From Pipra filicauda (taxonomy: Eukaryota > Chordata > Aves > Passeriformes > Pipridae), in the NCBI RefSeq assembly GCF_003945595.2, contig NW_024104520.1, positions 3,753,501 to 3,817,500 on the forward strand: a DNA stretch of 64,000 bases. The letters are read 5' to 3'. The position numbers and the translations under genes were made by a program. Positions 12,325-26,207 of this stretch are shown one piece after another (the stretch's first letter is position 1; each line of letters begins with the position of its first letter). Under the pieces are notes generated by a model that worked only from the letters and a program-made list of their open reading frames with translations, had not been told where the DNA came from and made no database searches.

Positions 12325-13109
12325 CTGAATTTCAAGTCTGTTAGTTTCCATAATTGCTCAAATGAAACCCTTGCATATTTTTCCACGATGTGAAAGCTAT
12401 GAGCAAATAAGGGCTGTCATTCACTTGTTAACGCGATCTAAAAGTAACTCAATGAATGCAAACCATTTGACCAACTTTTCCTTTTGTGAACCAATAACCC
12501 ACAGCTTGCTAGAGATTTTGAAAGGCTTTGAGTGATCTATATGTCATGATGACTCACAAAAAGCAATCGTTCCTCTGTTCCACTCATCATCTACTTTCTT
12601 CAGCTCATCAGTAGTTTCTCAACACCAGTCAAAATCTAACTAACCTTGAACATGAGTTGCAGGAGCATTACAAGAAGTCTGATTAAGCTGATATTCATTT
12701 AATATTTCTCATCAATCTGCTAGACAAACTATATTTAGAGTTTCATGACTTTAAAGCTTCAAATTCTTCATGCCCTCAGTCAGGATGTGCACTTAAGCCT
12801 CCATAACTATCACTAATTCCATTACTTGCAGGCACTGTAACGTCAGCATTTATTTAATACCCCAAAAAAACCCCAAACAGAAACTCAACACCCAAAAAGT
12901 CCACAGCAACAAAACAAAACATATTTGGAAAAAATACTCAGACTCAATTTCTCTAGTCAAAAGGTACCATTATGATCTTCCAGACAATTCCTTGAATGCA
13001 TAAATTGAAGATTTTCCCCCTCCCAGAAGTAAGATAAAAGTACATCTTCTAGAAAATGACATTGTTTAGACTCCAAGAAATGTTGAGTTTATTCTATTCC
13101 CCCAGTGAA
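12325..13109. other. Unique AT-rich sequence
   Basis: No gene, RNA or dispersed repeat was recognised. An A/C-rich low-complexity patch lies near 12862-12925. Confidence 0.45.
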
Positions 13110-13174
13110 CTGCTGGCCACGCCCTTTTTGATACAGGACAAGATCCCATTGGCCTTCTTGGCCACCTGGGCACA
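13110..13174 (-). mobile_element. Isolated 65-bp CR1 fragment
   Basis: Matches 28211-28275 of the young CR1 copy at 63 of 65 positions; only the bases after gccacgc differ. The antisense reading corresponds to the CR1 ORF2 segment around [15 protein letters not shown]. Neither the CR1 3' tail nor further ORF2 sequence is found on either side, so both ends are missing. Confidence 0.85.
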
Positions 13175-16100
13175 AACTTACAAAACTGGAAAATCTGTCT
13201 TATCATATAAGTATACATATTACAGTATCCCTCCCTTTTCCTCTATACTTTCTTACTTAGTGAAGAAGCTCCTGTCTTCTAAAAAATGATCATAACTGAA
13301 AAGAACTAAATCTAATATATTTCCCTGGATTAATAGAAAGATCTAACCTGGTAAATTCTTTTAGGACCTTGGGGCATTTTTCGAGGCTTTGAAAAGTATT
13401 TGTAAACAGACATGGATTAAATTACTAGCTGCATTTTCATTTCCAAAAGAACTCAAAATTTCTAGAATTATTTTTTCTATTAAAACCAAAGCCTTCCCCC
13501 TATTTAAGGAAAAAATCTTCATCTCAACAGTCCATTTTATCATACTCATCCAAAGGTATCTTCTTGAAGTACTTTTTTCAACTTATTTTTGCACAGATTT
13601 TTCTTCCTATTTTTCTTACTCCTTTGTTGCCTCTGTGCTAAACCATCCTTCTGAATTATAGCAGTTTATATGACAGACAATTAACTGTGTGTATATGCAT
13701 ATATATATATCTCTACCATTGTTCTTTACTACTCAGTTTAAAAAAACAAAACCAAAAAAACCCAAGAACAACCAAATAATGAAAGGAAAGGCGGCAGATC
13801 ACTGGTTAGCTTGAAAGCCTTATTACACTGTTACTATACTCATAGAAGAATGGATTTGTTACAGATGTTAATTTACGAAAGGCATGGTGTCTGAACACTT
13901 TAGTATACCTACAAATTGAGGCATACATATCTCATTAAAAAAAACCAGCAATCTTTTTTATTATTATTTCTAATTTTCTTCAGACTTTTCTGTTTTAAAA
14001 AACACACTGATCTTTATCTGTGGATATTAACATATATTTGATTATTTTCAATTTCTCTGAGTAAAACAAACCTGCTGCTTAGAGCAAATAAATACAAACA
14101 TGCAGTTTCCCAGCAAATAACAAAACTAGACAGTAAGGTAGAAGCCATTAAAAGCTTCCAATCCATAACTAGCAATTAATCACTATTTTTTTCACTTAAA
14201 TACAGGTTCTCCAGATAGTATTGTGAACACTGTAGTCCCACGTTCATCTGTATCACAGTTTCTAGACAACACCTCTGCCACACTCACATTTCAGTCACAA
14301 TGTTTTAGCAACATAAGAGATTGTATAAACATAAAGAACCTCTTTTCAAACAACATTGCAGTCAGAATGCTGTATCAGATTCTGTAAAACCATGTGGGGT
14401 AGTATCATCTGACAGTCACAAAATCTAAGAACAGGATTCTCTGTTTCTGTACCAAATTAAATCACAGGCAAACATGTTTCACAACTACATTTTAAATGGT
14501 CCTGTCTTGTCCCTCTACCTACAGATATGCACACTTCCTATAAGTGAATTTTGTGTTTGTTTCTAACTTTTCTCTAGACCAGCATATTTTTCGCTTGAGT
14601 TGGCACCAGTCAATCAGTACTTTTCTTCTTCAGCTGCTCAAGCAGCAGCTAGCAGGGCAGCCACAACAGACACAATTCTGGCAGCTCCTAATGTGTGCCC
14701 CTGCCTTTTATTCAAATGCTATTTACATAGTGTTTACATGTAGACCACGTAGCTTTTATAAGACTCAGAGCTCAGATTTTAAATGGAAAGCTTATTAGGC
14801 ACAGGAGTCTCTCAAATTAAATTATAATAAGTAGCTACTTAGAATGATTTGGAAGACAGAATCCAGAGTAATATATTTTTATACACAAATAGTGCCCTTC
14901 TATAGAAAAAAAGAAAAATGGAATAGCAAATGCAATCAGTGAGATGTACTGGACACAGGAGTTTTATTGCTACACCATTTGCCAACAGTAGGAAACAACC
15001 AAATAATTTGTGTCTTAATTTCATCAATTTCATCCCATATAGGTAATTGTAACATACAGAACAAATAAAAATATGAATGCAATTTCCTTAGCTAAATCTC
15101 CAAGAAACATATATTGCAAGGGTACCACACATTTCTACTACTAATTTTTAATTTCTGTCCCAAGAATTCCAGACAAACCGACTCGGAACTCATTGACAAT
15201 ATTACATAAAAAACTTTGATGTTCCTACAAAATGTTCTTATTAAGGTGAATTGAATTTACAGTGTGCTTGCTCACAGTTTGAGTGTGCTGAACTCATCTT
15301 TTAAGAGTTTATATTCTCTCTTCAGTCTATTCATCTGTGCCAATAATATAAGCTTTAGGAAAATATAAATTTCTTATTTCATATTTATATTGCAGCTATC
15401 TCCCCACTCTGACTTTATTGTCCAGTATTGCAGAATATTCCTTTAAAACAGACAAAAGTGCACATCCTGCAAATGCAACACTCCAACAGCCTCCTGAATC
15501 CAATAAATATTTTGCATCAATGCCATTTTATTCAGAGCAGAATGCTATTAACAGAGTTACTATTTCACTATGCTCTTAGCGAATACAGTTCACAAATGAA
15601 AGCAAAAGAGAAGATCTTACAGGCTGAATTTGAAAACTGGCTTAGGCTGCAAATTAATTCACTGAAAATTAAAATGTTCTTGGAACAGCAAATGAGAAGG
15701 TTGAATAAAGAAGCAAAAATTTTGACCCTTGAAGACAAATGCAACAAATCTTTAAATTTCTAAATTTTCTTTTGCTAAAAATTTTAGTTCCACTGTGCTT
15801 TAAGCTGTTTTGCATTAGTAATGGATAATACTTTTGTAATATTAATGATTCATAACTGATAGTATTGCAAAAATATTGCCTTAATATTGGAGGTATTAAT
15901 TGCTGATTGAAATTATTTTCATCCTGTCAGAGCATGCCAGCGTTCCAACCTTCTTTACCAAATGATGTTTTTCTGCATATCCTTGTGAGTAAAATAATAT
16001 TGAATATGCTGGGATGTGCATAAGCAATCTTAACTTTAAATTATTTGAAACACTTGACTAGTTGAAAATTCAAGGGAATGAGGTAAAGTCTATTTACCGT

Positions 16101-17199
16101 AATACACATCGCCAGGAGAGGAATAAAAGTATATAAACATTAGGTTCCTTTTTTTGGCGAGATCTCAGCTTTAAAATGCCAAGTTTTTACATGTGTAATT
16201 CAGAGCAATGTCTATGAACAGTAGTCTAGGAAAACTCTTTTTTTACGCTGCTCTGGAGATAGTAGTTCAAAACACAGTACATAATTAAATACGTGGGATG
16301 GATGTAGCTGAGTGGTTAATGCATGTAAAATTTCCTTTGACAATTCAAATTTAAACTCACTTTAGTTCTTATAAATCTTGCAGGAGTATAATTGACTTAA
16401 CATTTTCTTCAGTGCAGCTAATACATTACTTTCATTTCTGATAGCCAACACTGAAACATCTGGGGAAGACTGGGCTTTTGGTTTGCTTTTTCTTCCCCTA
16501 ATGTTTCAGTTGCAGCCATATGTGTAAATAATTGATGACCTAAAAGAATGATCTGTTAATTTCAGGACAATAATTTCTAGTAAAATTATTCTGATCAATT
16601 CTGACACTATGCCACTAGGATCACAGTCCATAATTTGCTGTGTTAAGAATTATATATTTTAGGTCTATTAAACATTAATTTTCTACATGTCATTTAATTA
16701 AGAGAAAATGAATTCTTCTGACAGTAGAACAAACCAGGAAAGAGAAAGACATTGTCTTCAAATATAACTTCTCATTCTCTGTTTTCCTGACTTGAATCAA
16801 TAGTTAGTTCCATTGAAATTGAGTGACTTTTCAGATTTCCATACCTCTTTCTGCTGCTCACGTCAACTAAAAATATAGTCCAGAATTCAAAATTAATTTT
16901 CTTTTTTTTAATGATTTGAGAATTTGTCTAGCACTTTGACTACTTATGAATAAATTACTTCATATAAGTGAATGTTCAAATTATTAGGGTTATAGTACAT
17001 ATATTTATGTAATATAAGGGGCAAACCCATCAACTTCCAGACACTTATTTCAGAAAATTAAAAAAAAATGCACATACTATAAGTAAAAAAATAAAAATAA
17101 ATAACAACAGTGAAAAACACGAATACTGAAAATTTTTAAAAGAACTCCATAGAAAGTTGTGCTGCTTTTCACTAGGGCTATGTTTTCGATTTGTTCTGG
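13175..17199. other. Unique AT-rich stretch
   Basis: About 4 kb without a recognised gene or dispersed repeat. It contains a low-confidence coiled-coil-like frame at 15580-15763, a short TA repeat near 13696-13710 and A-rich patches near 13740 and 17050-17110. Confidence 0.45.
15580..15763 (+). other. Candidate terminal coding segment, amphipathic helix
   Basis: I do not recognise this protein. The frame, part of a 111-codon open frame that starts at 15428, encodes about 60 residues ending in a stop at 15761-15763. The part containing KEKILQAEFENWLRLQ and FLEQQMRRLNKEAKIL is rich in Leu/Ile/Met at helical spacing with charged residues between, as in a coiled coil. A plausible splice acceptor (tactatttcactatgctcttag) ends at 15579, which would make this a 3'-terminal exon. 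The upstream part of the frame looks random. There is no homologue I can name, no clear polyadenylation signal nearby, and chance frames of this length are expected in 64 kb. It could equally be a pseudogene fragment or nothing. Confidence 0.2.
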
Positions 17200-17301
17200 A
17201 AACATCTCTTCATTATCAACACTGTTTCCCACAGAAATCCTAAACAGCCCCATACTAGCTACTGTGAAGAAAATTATCTCTAGCCAGCTAAAACCAACAC
17301 A
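17200..17301 (-). mobile_element. ERVL-like LTR, 5' (U3) end, antisense
   Basis: On the minus strand this reads TGTGTTGGTTTTAGCTGGC...AGTTAAT-like U3 start of an avian ERVL-like LTR. It is homologous to the 5' end of the LTR at 48245-48826, sharing gaagaaaatta, ctagctact and attatcaacact on the plus strand. The LTR terminus TG lies at 17301, pointing into the adjoining sense fragment rather than away from it. Confidence 0.8.
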
Positions 17302-17329
17302 GCAGCACAGATATGTACTTTGCTTTCCT

Positions 17330-17464
17330 TTACCTATTAAACCATCTTTATCTCAACCCATGAGTTTTCTTACATATACTCTTCTGATCCTCTTCCCTTC
17401 CCACCGGGAGAAGTGAGGGAACAGCTGTGTGGGGCCTAGTTGCCAGCTGGGTTAAACCACAACA
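17330..17464 (+). mobile_element. ERVL-like LTR, 3' (R-U5) end, sense
   Basis: Reads tattaaaccatctttatctcaacccatgagttttc and continues to gttgccagctgggttaaaccacaaca, the 3' end of the same avian LTR family as 48245-48826. The LTR ends in CA at 17464. It is in the opposite orientation to the U3 fragment at 17200-17301; about 28 unassigned bases (17302-17329) separate them. No internal retroviral sequence lies between them or beyond. Confidence 0.85.
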
Positions 17465-18577
17465 AAAGTTGAGAAAAGATAAATTTTATGTGACGATCCT
17501 GTAAACAAAGTCACATATACAACCTTCACATGCCATTTTGGGTTGTAAATTTAAATAATACTGAAAACATTTTCTTGCTATTTAATTTAATATGAATTTT
17601 CTGAAGAAATAACATTAATTAATTGTCCTGATATGTATCAAAACCCCCAAGCATTTAACCAACAAATCAAACAAAATAATGAAAACAATCATATCATTCC
17701 ACAGGAAAATTTTATCATATACACTGCAATAATTCCTTCCCAGGTTCTATATTTAATTGTTTTTAAGGTGTTATCTTCTGTTTTCTCAAATAACGGAATC
17801 TGCCTGTTCCAACTTGTTTTTCTCAAGTTCATTTTTTACTTTACACTCTAGAATGAACTGAATTGCTCCCAAACCCTCTTCAGAGAAAAGTCAGTCATTC
17901 CTGTCTTATCAGTGGAACATGCAGGTTTCTCAGACATGCTGAGTTTTACTTTACTTTGTCTCTTAAATTATTTACAGATTAGTCTATCCTGTAGTTTTTC
18001 TTTTCTCTTTTGATAATAAATCTTTTAGCATTCAATCACCTCTTTCTCAAAATGGAACCTTCTTTTTCCTGTGCAAGGAAAAGAAGTAACATTACATCCT
18101 AAAAGTAGAAAGTTTATTCAAGTTGATCAGGTGGACTTTGAGTGTCACCATCTGAATTTCTTATTGGGAATTGGGAACTGTTAGCACTGCATTCAGAATT
18201 TTCTCTTATTTCTGTATCTGTCACTGTTAAGTTAGCAATATGGAAGTTTGTTTTTTTTTTTTTTTAAATTTAATATATGTATTTTAAAAGTATCTTTCTA
18301 AACAAGCTATAGGATTACTGTTTGTTTATTTGTATTTGCTCAGTCTTAACTCCTGTAATATGTTTTTGTTACATAAGAAAGCAGATTTGCCTCCCTGTGG
18401 TTCAGTAATATCTTTGAGCATTAAACATGCTGAAAAGAAAATGCTTCATACTCAGGCGGCAGAGGGGAAAACAGGTGTGAGAACTCCAGGCACGTCTCAT
18501 GGAAGAGCTTTTACAGTGGTAGCAGAAAGTATTCACTTAGGGGAAAAGACAAGTTAAAACCAAAACAGAACAAGTGG

Positions 18578-18615
18578 AAAAAAACAAACAAACAAACAAA
18601 CAAAAAAAACAAACC
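18578..18615. repeat. (AAAC)n microsatellite
   Basis: Five CAAA units flanked by longer A runs. A-rich low complexity continues for a few bases on each side. Confidence 0.85.
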
Positions 18616-19706
18616 ACCAAGCCCAACAATAGCTATATCTCATTCCTGTACCTTTAAAAACTCAAATGACACCGTGAGGAAACCAGCTTGGCACTCTTCA
18701 CTCTGCAGTGAATAGGGAGTGTGCTTGAAAAAATGTTAGGTTTGAGCAATAGTATGAATATTATTACATCATAAAGAAAAGGTACATGCTACTATCTGTG
18801 CTTCATTAAGAATTCTTCATGCCAGATTCCCAACCTAACTGTCCTATGCAAATGCCGAACCTTTCAGATATCAGCATGTATTAATAAAGCAAAGGAAAAG
18901 GGAGAACTGCCCACATCCTCATAGCACATCATGCCACCTTCATTTCTGAAGCTTATCTCTGATTTTCATTTATTTTTCTAGCATTATAGCCTGAAGTAGC
19001 AGGGAAAAAGCGAGAAGCGAAGAGATGACCATCTTGGAGTTTCTTCCCTTTAGAATACTATGAGCAGTAAGGCAATAGGAATTCAGATGGAAAACATGAA
19101 TATAAATGATCAAGTACCTGTGAAACTTAAATAGTGCATTTCGAAACTGAAATGTAATGCACAGTTATATGGTCTGAGTTCAAATGCTCTGGTGATGAGT
19201 GTATACACCCTTTGAGGTCTTGGCACTGAGACTGCAGTGATGCCACCATGTCACTGTGCTAGCTGGGCAGATCAAACTTGTTTGTTACATCTTCCTTAAC
19301 TGTACAGAAGAATCAAGGCATTAATTCAAATGAATTTTAGATTTACCTTGGGAAATTTACTTCAGTGCCACATTTAATTTTACTTTTCCATCATATCAGT
19401 TTTCAAGGAACAGAACTAAAGTCCACTCCAGATTACACCTATAGTTCTGTTGTCTTGGCACTTGGTTACTGATTTTGTTTTAACTTTGGGCCATGAGCTA
19501 TTTTGAAAACTGCAATCTGAGACAATATACAAACTAAAAATGAAACCCCAATTTCCCAGATACTTGAAACAGACAATGGGAGTATGTAGAGTTCAGAGAC
19601 CATCCATGAGACTCTAATCCAAGCTCACACACTCTGCACCAGATCTTTGTATGCTGTCTTGCTAATCAAGCATTTTTTTTCTTTTTATTGATTGCAATAA
19701 AAGAAC

Positions 19707-19755
19707 CAAAGGTGCAAAGTGGTGAAGTAATCAAAGGTGCAAATGATGAGCCAAT
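19707..19755. repeat. Degenerate 25-bp tandem duplication
   Basis: CAAAGGTGCAAA occurs at 19707 and again at 19732. The remainder of each unit is similar (gtggtgaagtaat versus tgatgagccaat). Each half contains an AGGTG-CAAAG-type core reminiscent of nuclear-receptor half sites, though this is only suggestive. Confidence 0.65.
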
Positions 19756-22700
19756 CAGAAAACTGCAACTCAGAACTTCAAATGTTAAAATGCAAAGATC
19801 ACCACTACACACAGGTGCAGGTTATTCTTTTACATTTTTATCACCGTGAAGAATTCTTCATTCCCTACAGCATACTAAAAATCATCTTGTGATCTATATT
19901 TACAAAGCCTTTATACTGTGAATTTTATATCTCTGCCTTAAGATGACAAATCTTGAGAATAATGTACTGAATTTTATCAACAGCAATTGTCTGCAAGGAG
20001 TTGAAAGTATATGTAATAGGATGTTATGTATCATACTCGCTTTACTACAAGCTGCTGAACTAGAATTTGTACTGCACAGTGACTTTTGAAGCTTATTCCT
20101 ACTGTGTCTTCCATAGGAGACCACTTGGAAATACTTATGCATAACACAGCAATAAGATTTCAGTAAAGTGGAGCAGGATGGAGAGAAAAACATCAGATGG
20201 AACAAATATTCTCGTGCTATAAATGCAGCACGACTTAAATAGTGATTTCTGCTCAGTCACAAAAAAAAAGTTGATTCATCAAAATGCTGACTGCATACAT
20301 CATAAGACCGAATACCAGATTATTCTTTTGTCACACTCACTTGTTTTTTATTTTAAATCCTATTAGCTTTTATTCACATGACTTTTACTCTCCCTTTTCT
20401 AGTCTTTGTAGCAAATGATCTAGTGACATCTATCAGTAAGATCAGGGCTCTAAGCCAAAATCTGTACAAACAATTTTGAAATACATTATCTCGCCTTTTT
20501 TTAAAAAAATATATTTGAGGGGGATGTCTTAATAGATCTGAAATGATGAGTTAAAATATTTGCTTCAGTAAAAGAATTTATATGCTGAAAATATACAAAA
20601 TAAATATTATACGTGCTCAGATGGTTTGTCTCATACATATGCCAGATATACAACCATCCACAGGGGTGGCAGTTAGTAGACAGAATCCATCTGCAGTTTG
20701 GATGAATGCCTACAGACCTCGGCAGTGTGATGTAATGAGGACATGTACAGACAAGCTCTAGAAGAACAGCACCCTGAAATAATGAAGAGGACTTAGAATG
20801 AATATATAAGCAGGTGAGATAACACTGGCCAAGCCACATTCCTGATCTATCGGGGGGAATTAATTTCCTAGTTATCTACATATGCTTAAATTAATGGGTT
20901 CAGATCTGCATCTGGTTTTGCTTTTTTTTTAAATCAATGAAGCTTTTTGATTCCCAGTGTTTGAGAACGTGACTCATAAATGCCTGATTAAACAGCCTCT
21001 TGCCAGCACAGTTGACTTGTCAAGTCATTGATACTGCTATTGTTAAAAGCAGAGCAGGAAGGATAAATAATGACTTGCATGAAAAGCAGTTCCTCTGCTC
21101 GTTGCTCTTAGATTCTGAATTGACCTTCCAAGAACTCTCATCTCCAAGTTGAAGTTCTGTACAAAAATGGTTACTTTTCCATATTATTAACTCAGAGAGC
21201 ATTCCTGGTCCTTTGTTGCAACTGTCTTATTTCCAGCTCAAGTTTGCAGACTCTTCCCAGGTCTGCTCGTTCTGCTTTCAAAGATGCAGACTTTTGTTAG
21301 GAGAGGGAGACCAGCACATAGATTATCATCATGTAGCTCTAACATTTCATTATTCTAATCCTCCACTATCCTGGGCTCTGCAATGGCAGAGAAATGTTGA
21401 AGAGGGACCACATAACACCCTCTTACATTTCTACCTTCTTTGTAGCACAGGACAGGGCTGGAATGACAGCTTATATTTAACTTCTAGAGCACCCCTTTCA
21501 TCACACTCAAGATAACAGATGGTTAACTTTGTTCTGATCACTTAAAGTGCCTCCTTTACTGGTGCTTTTTCCTCAATATGGCATGGCATATTGAAATTAA
21601 AAAGAGAAAAAACTCTCAGGTTATACTACTTGCAGAATAGGTTAATAAAATACAAAAGTAAGTCAGTAAAATACATTACTTTACACGACACCTGTATAAC
21701 ATCTAACAAATAGGATTATTTATTTTCTTTTGGAATTTCATCTAAAATATTTACTGTGCCCAAGCAATACAGTTGTATAGTTTCAACATTTTGACAGCAC
21801 CAGACTACCACAGACTTGAGAACTGGAGTTGTTTTAAATTCTGAGATGAGTAATAGATAGATATACATATCCCATGCAAAGGGTTTTTACTTTTTTCCTG
21901 CTGATTTTAAAAAGGGGAGGAAAGTATGAGAAGCTGTTTGACTACTGTGTGTAAAATGAATACAATAAATGAGTCAACTTTTTTCTTTTTGACACTAGGG
22001 GATCTCTGTGAAAAACGATAGATCAAATCACATTTGATAAGCTTCTCTCAAGAGTATAATCTTTTTCCTTCTTACAAAATAACATATGTTCACTTTTCTT
22101 GACACCACATACAGAAGGTAACATACTGTAATGTGAAATTTGTACATATACCTCATGTGGTTAACAAATATACTTAGAAAACAAAAAACATTAAGTAATC
22201 ATTTTTGGTGGGAGGGCTGGCATTCATGATATAATTTTCTTCCCTTTATATTGGCATGAATTCCAACACTGTTGACTTAAATGGCCTATTTTTAACTTTA
22301 CACAGACAAAAATAAAATCAGGAAATGCTTAAGTATAGCTGCAACAAATAGTTATCAGGAACCACTTTTGGCATAATGAGGCCTCTGTTCCATTAGTGTA
22401 AACCATTTTTTTCTTCATACCAGATAAAGATCTGGATCGAGACCAGACTGTAAATTGAATTCCAAAGTGTAATGCTCAGAGACAATACCAATAGTAAGCA
22501 AAATGTTTAGTGCTATGAAGTTGGTGAGCCTAAGTGTTCTTCCCCATGACCTGCTAGCTTAGAATGTTATTGTTTAGAAATGCCACCATGCAGTTTTTGC
22601 TCCAGGCTTTTAACTTCACTCTTCATCCTCTTTAACAATGCGACATTAATGGTAATGGTAATGGCAAATCCTCATCATAGGGAAAGCTACCAAGCAAATA

Positions 22701-25700
22701 CACATCTCCTTTGGCTGAAGGAAATATTCTGTGTCCACTCAACTGTCTGCTCTTTCAATAGTAAAGTAAAACTACTTTAAACATTAAAGGTGGTGAATAA
22801 TCAAAATTAAACAAATAGTACATACACTGAACAGGGGCAAGTATATCAACAATCTATCAAAACCCAAAAACTTGCTGTCACAATATTATAACTTATGTAC
22901 ACACGGATAAAAATCACAACATATTTCACAACATTATCAGTTGAGTGGTTGATTTACTAGTAATTATGGCAGCAAAATTTTGCATTTTGAAAATCTGAAG
23001 ACTTTCACAACAATTTGATGACCTAAGTGAAACAAACCTTCTGTCTTCAAACGTGTCTGTATTCTGTATCACAGAAAAAGTTGACTTCCCTTTGCCAACA
23101 CTTCTGAATTCACTGGAAGCTGAACAGCAGCACTAAAGTAACACTGAGCCATACTAAGAAGCCATACTGAGGAGCAAGTTAGTTAGCTTGGAGCTGGCTC
23201 CACACTGATGAAGATACTGAGACTGCATCAGAGCAGAACTGCACTCTGCCCATTCTGAGCAAGCTCAAGCTTTCCCACCAGCAGCCTCCCAGACAAACTC
23301 CTGCCAAATATACTGCCAGTATCATCTGGAATCGACATTTAATGATTTCTTTCTTTCACCAGTTACAACTCCTATAGATCCCGATTTTGAAAACTTTCCC
23401 ACCAAGAAACCTTGATATGCTACAGTCTATTAGTTTAGCATCTATCCTACAAAGAGAAAGCATTACAATCTTTTGGTATCTTTAATGAAAATAAACAACC
23501 TTCTGGTGACAACATGATTTTGAATTTTGGAGAAAGCAGTATAAAAGTAAAAACTTCTTTTTACAGCGCTTTTGTCCCAAAACATGAAAAACATTGCCTT
23601 TTAGCCACAGTTTTGGCTGCTTAATTACAGTATCAAGCAACAGATCTTTGCATAATGAAGAATATTTCCCACAAATAATTTTACCATAAAGACAAATTTC
23701 CTCTTGACAACTCTGCTGTAGAGCTTTTGCCTAAAAATAGTGTTTTCTGTAGTTTGTGCTCTGCTGCTCTTCTAGATTGTACTGCTGATCAAAATTTTCA
23801 GCTTTACTGGTGAAACACTTTCATTGGAAGCATTCTCTATTAATGCATGAGTAGATTCCAGAAAAAAGAAGCCATATAGAATCAGTAAGATATTTTTACA
23901 GTAATTTACTCCTCCCCTCAAGTATAAAAAATTTTAAGTTGGAATGTGGGAATGATGTGGTTTGTGTACAAAAGAAAAAAAAGTAAGAAAGGAGACTTAG
24001 GAAAAAAAACAACTTGTGTTTTATTTCAGCTCAGTATCCTGGATTATTAATATTCCTGAAACTAGCAAGAAAGGTTTTATACTCACTTCCTACTAGACTA
24101 ATTTTCAGTGTGTCTGCGGACAATTTTATATCAACTGTGTTTGGCAACACTGAGATAAAAAGTACCTTAATACTTTGTACAAAAAAAAACCTTTGTTTAC
24201 TTTGAATTTTGAAGAAATGTACTTTTCAATCAATATGTATATATTTTGTAATCTCCAAATTGGGTGAAGAGCATCTAATCTTCTTGTCCTAAAACAGAAA
24301 TGATCTATCTGGTTTTTTTGGTTTAATTTCTAGAACCTTCAATGTGAAGCTTACCTGACTTTCTTAGGCCATCTAGTTCTAGCTTCACTTTTTATAATTG
24401 GAATATTTTTTCTAACATAAACAGTAAATGCCTCATGGTTCCAATAACAGCTTTTTTCCTGTCATGGTTTTGCATGGTTGAAAGCTATTTTTTTGTCTCT
24501 TAGTGATCTCTCTTCTCTAGATAGAATAAACTGACTTATTTTCTCTTTCTGCTCTTATATCATATTTCTTAGTGTTCTGAGTTTGCTGTTCTTCCCTGAA
24601 TTCTCTCCATTTACCTAACAGCTTTCTTAAAAAGTGGTACACAAATGATAACACCATACTTGATCCTCATTAATGCAAGTAGAGTGGAAGGATTATATCA
24701 CACATCCTATAGCCAATATTCTTGCATATACCTTAATGAAATTGCTTATTGTTTGGTTTGGATTTCTTTGTTCCCCAGATCATTTTGGTTTCTACTCCTA
24801 TCTTCTAAATATTCCAAGTATCTTTCAGAATGGTATTATTTGACATTTAATAATAGTACACTATTCTTTCATCCCACTCTTTAATGAAAATGCTTAGCAA
24901 GTTAAAATTTGGGACAAATTAAACTTCAGCAACTGTTCTGAAAATAGTTTTCCAACCAGGTGTAGCCTGCTTCATGCCAGCTTCAAGGGTAATAACTCCC
25001 TAGCTTTCTTGGAAGAATATCACTCAATATTCAAATCTTTGAAGAAGTAAAAATATATCACACCTATTACTCTCATCCATACAGTTTTACATTTCTCTGG
25101 TTATTTGTTGGTGCTTTCAGCAATGCTAAAGGCAGAGGACTCCGAATAATTTATTTTTCTGACTAAAAATCAAACTAGAGGGCAGGAAGAACTGAAAGGG
25201 ACAAAATAGATCATTTAAGCTCTCTGTGAGTCCAAATGCTCCTGAAACTATTTGAGATGCTGATTGCACAGATGTGATTAATCTTGGATGATGAAGATCT
25301 AGACCTAGTTTGCACATTCTGATATACGACTAAAGAAACAAGGTAGAAAAGAGTAATTATATAGACAAACAATCATCATTACCCTCATGAGTTAGATCTG
25401 CCCTTTGCCTTCTTCAACAATTCTTCAAATACGGAAGTAGAATAATTTTCACTGCTTTAGTGTTTGTCAAAGGTCAGATAGTTCAGGAAATGGAGGTTTG
25501 AAAATGATAAAAATATCTGGCTTTATTCAGGCTAAAAGATCATATATCACAGCTTAGAGGCCACTTGGGAAGGGATCCTCCAAAACATAGTATTAGTAGT
25601 ATTAGCATTAACAACAACAGCAACTTGTATAATAAGCGTCAGAAATCCAACGCATGAATTTAAGGTGGGTCAAAAAAATCCTTCACAGATCCAGCATAAT

Positions 25701-26207
25701 TTAAATCCAGTTCAATTGCACCAATAAAATAATTTGCTCTCCAAAATTTAGTGAACAGCTTTTTGCTGCTATCTTAATGCTTCCCTACTCTGTTGTGATA
25801 GTATTTCCAAAAAAGACTGCTGTCCTGGTTGTTTGGGGAAATGTATCTATAATGTCTTGATCCAAGCTTTCATATTCAACAGATGGTAATCTTGGCTGTA
25901 CATTCATTCTGGTTTCTCTGAGCCTGAGTGCTTAATACCTCTTTCTCTGCCAATCACTTCCTAACTAGCAAAAGAAATCTGATCAGACATTTACACTTCC
26001 TAATGTTCTCTCTCACCTTTAGTGAATACTGACACCTTCAGACATATTACTGAGATGTGTACTTTTGATCTGCCAGGTGAAGGAGAAAGCCTGTTACTCT
26101 GTTCTTTAATCCTGAGTACAGGTAGGGAAGAATAGAGGTTGAAGTTTCTATAGAATTAATATTTAATTCTTCATCAGAACATGTTCAACAAATCTGTTCT
26201 TCTACAG

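Noticed and set aside
16298..16360. tRNA-like box A (tgtagctgagtggttaatgc) with a weak box B (caattcaaattt)
   Set aside because: The acceptor and anticodon stems do not pair and box B lacks the GGTTC core, so it is not a tRNA gene. A decayed tRNA-derived SINE cannot be excluded but is not supported.
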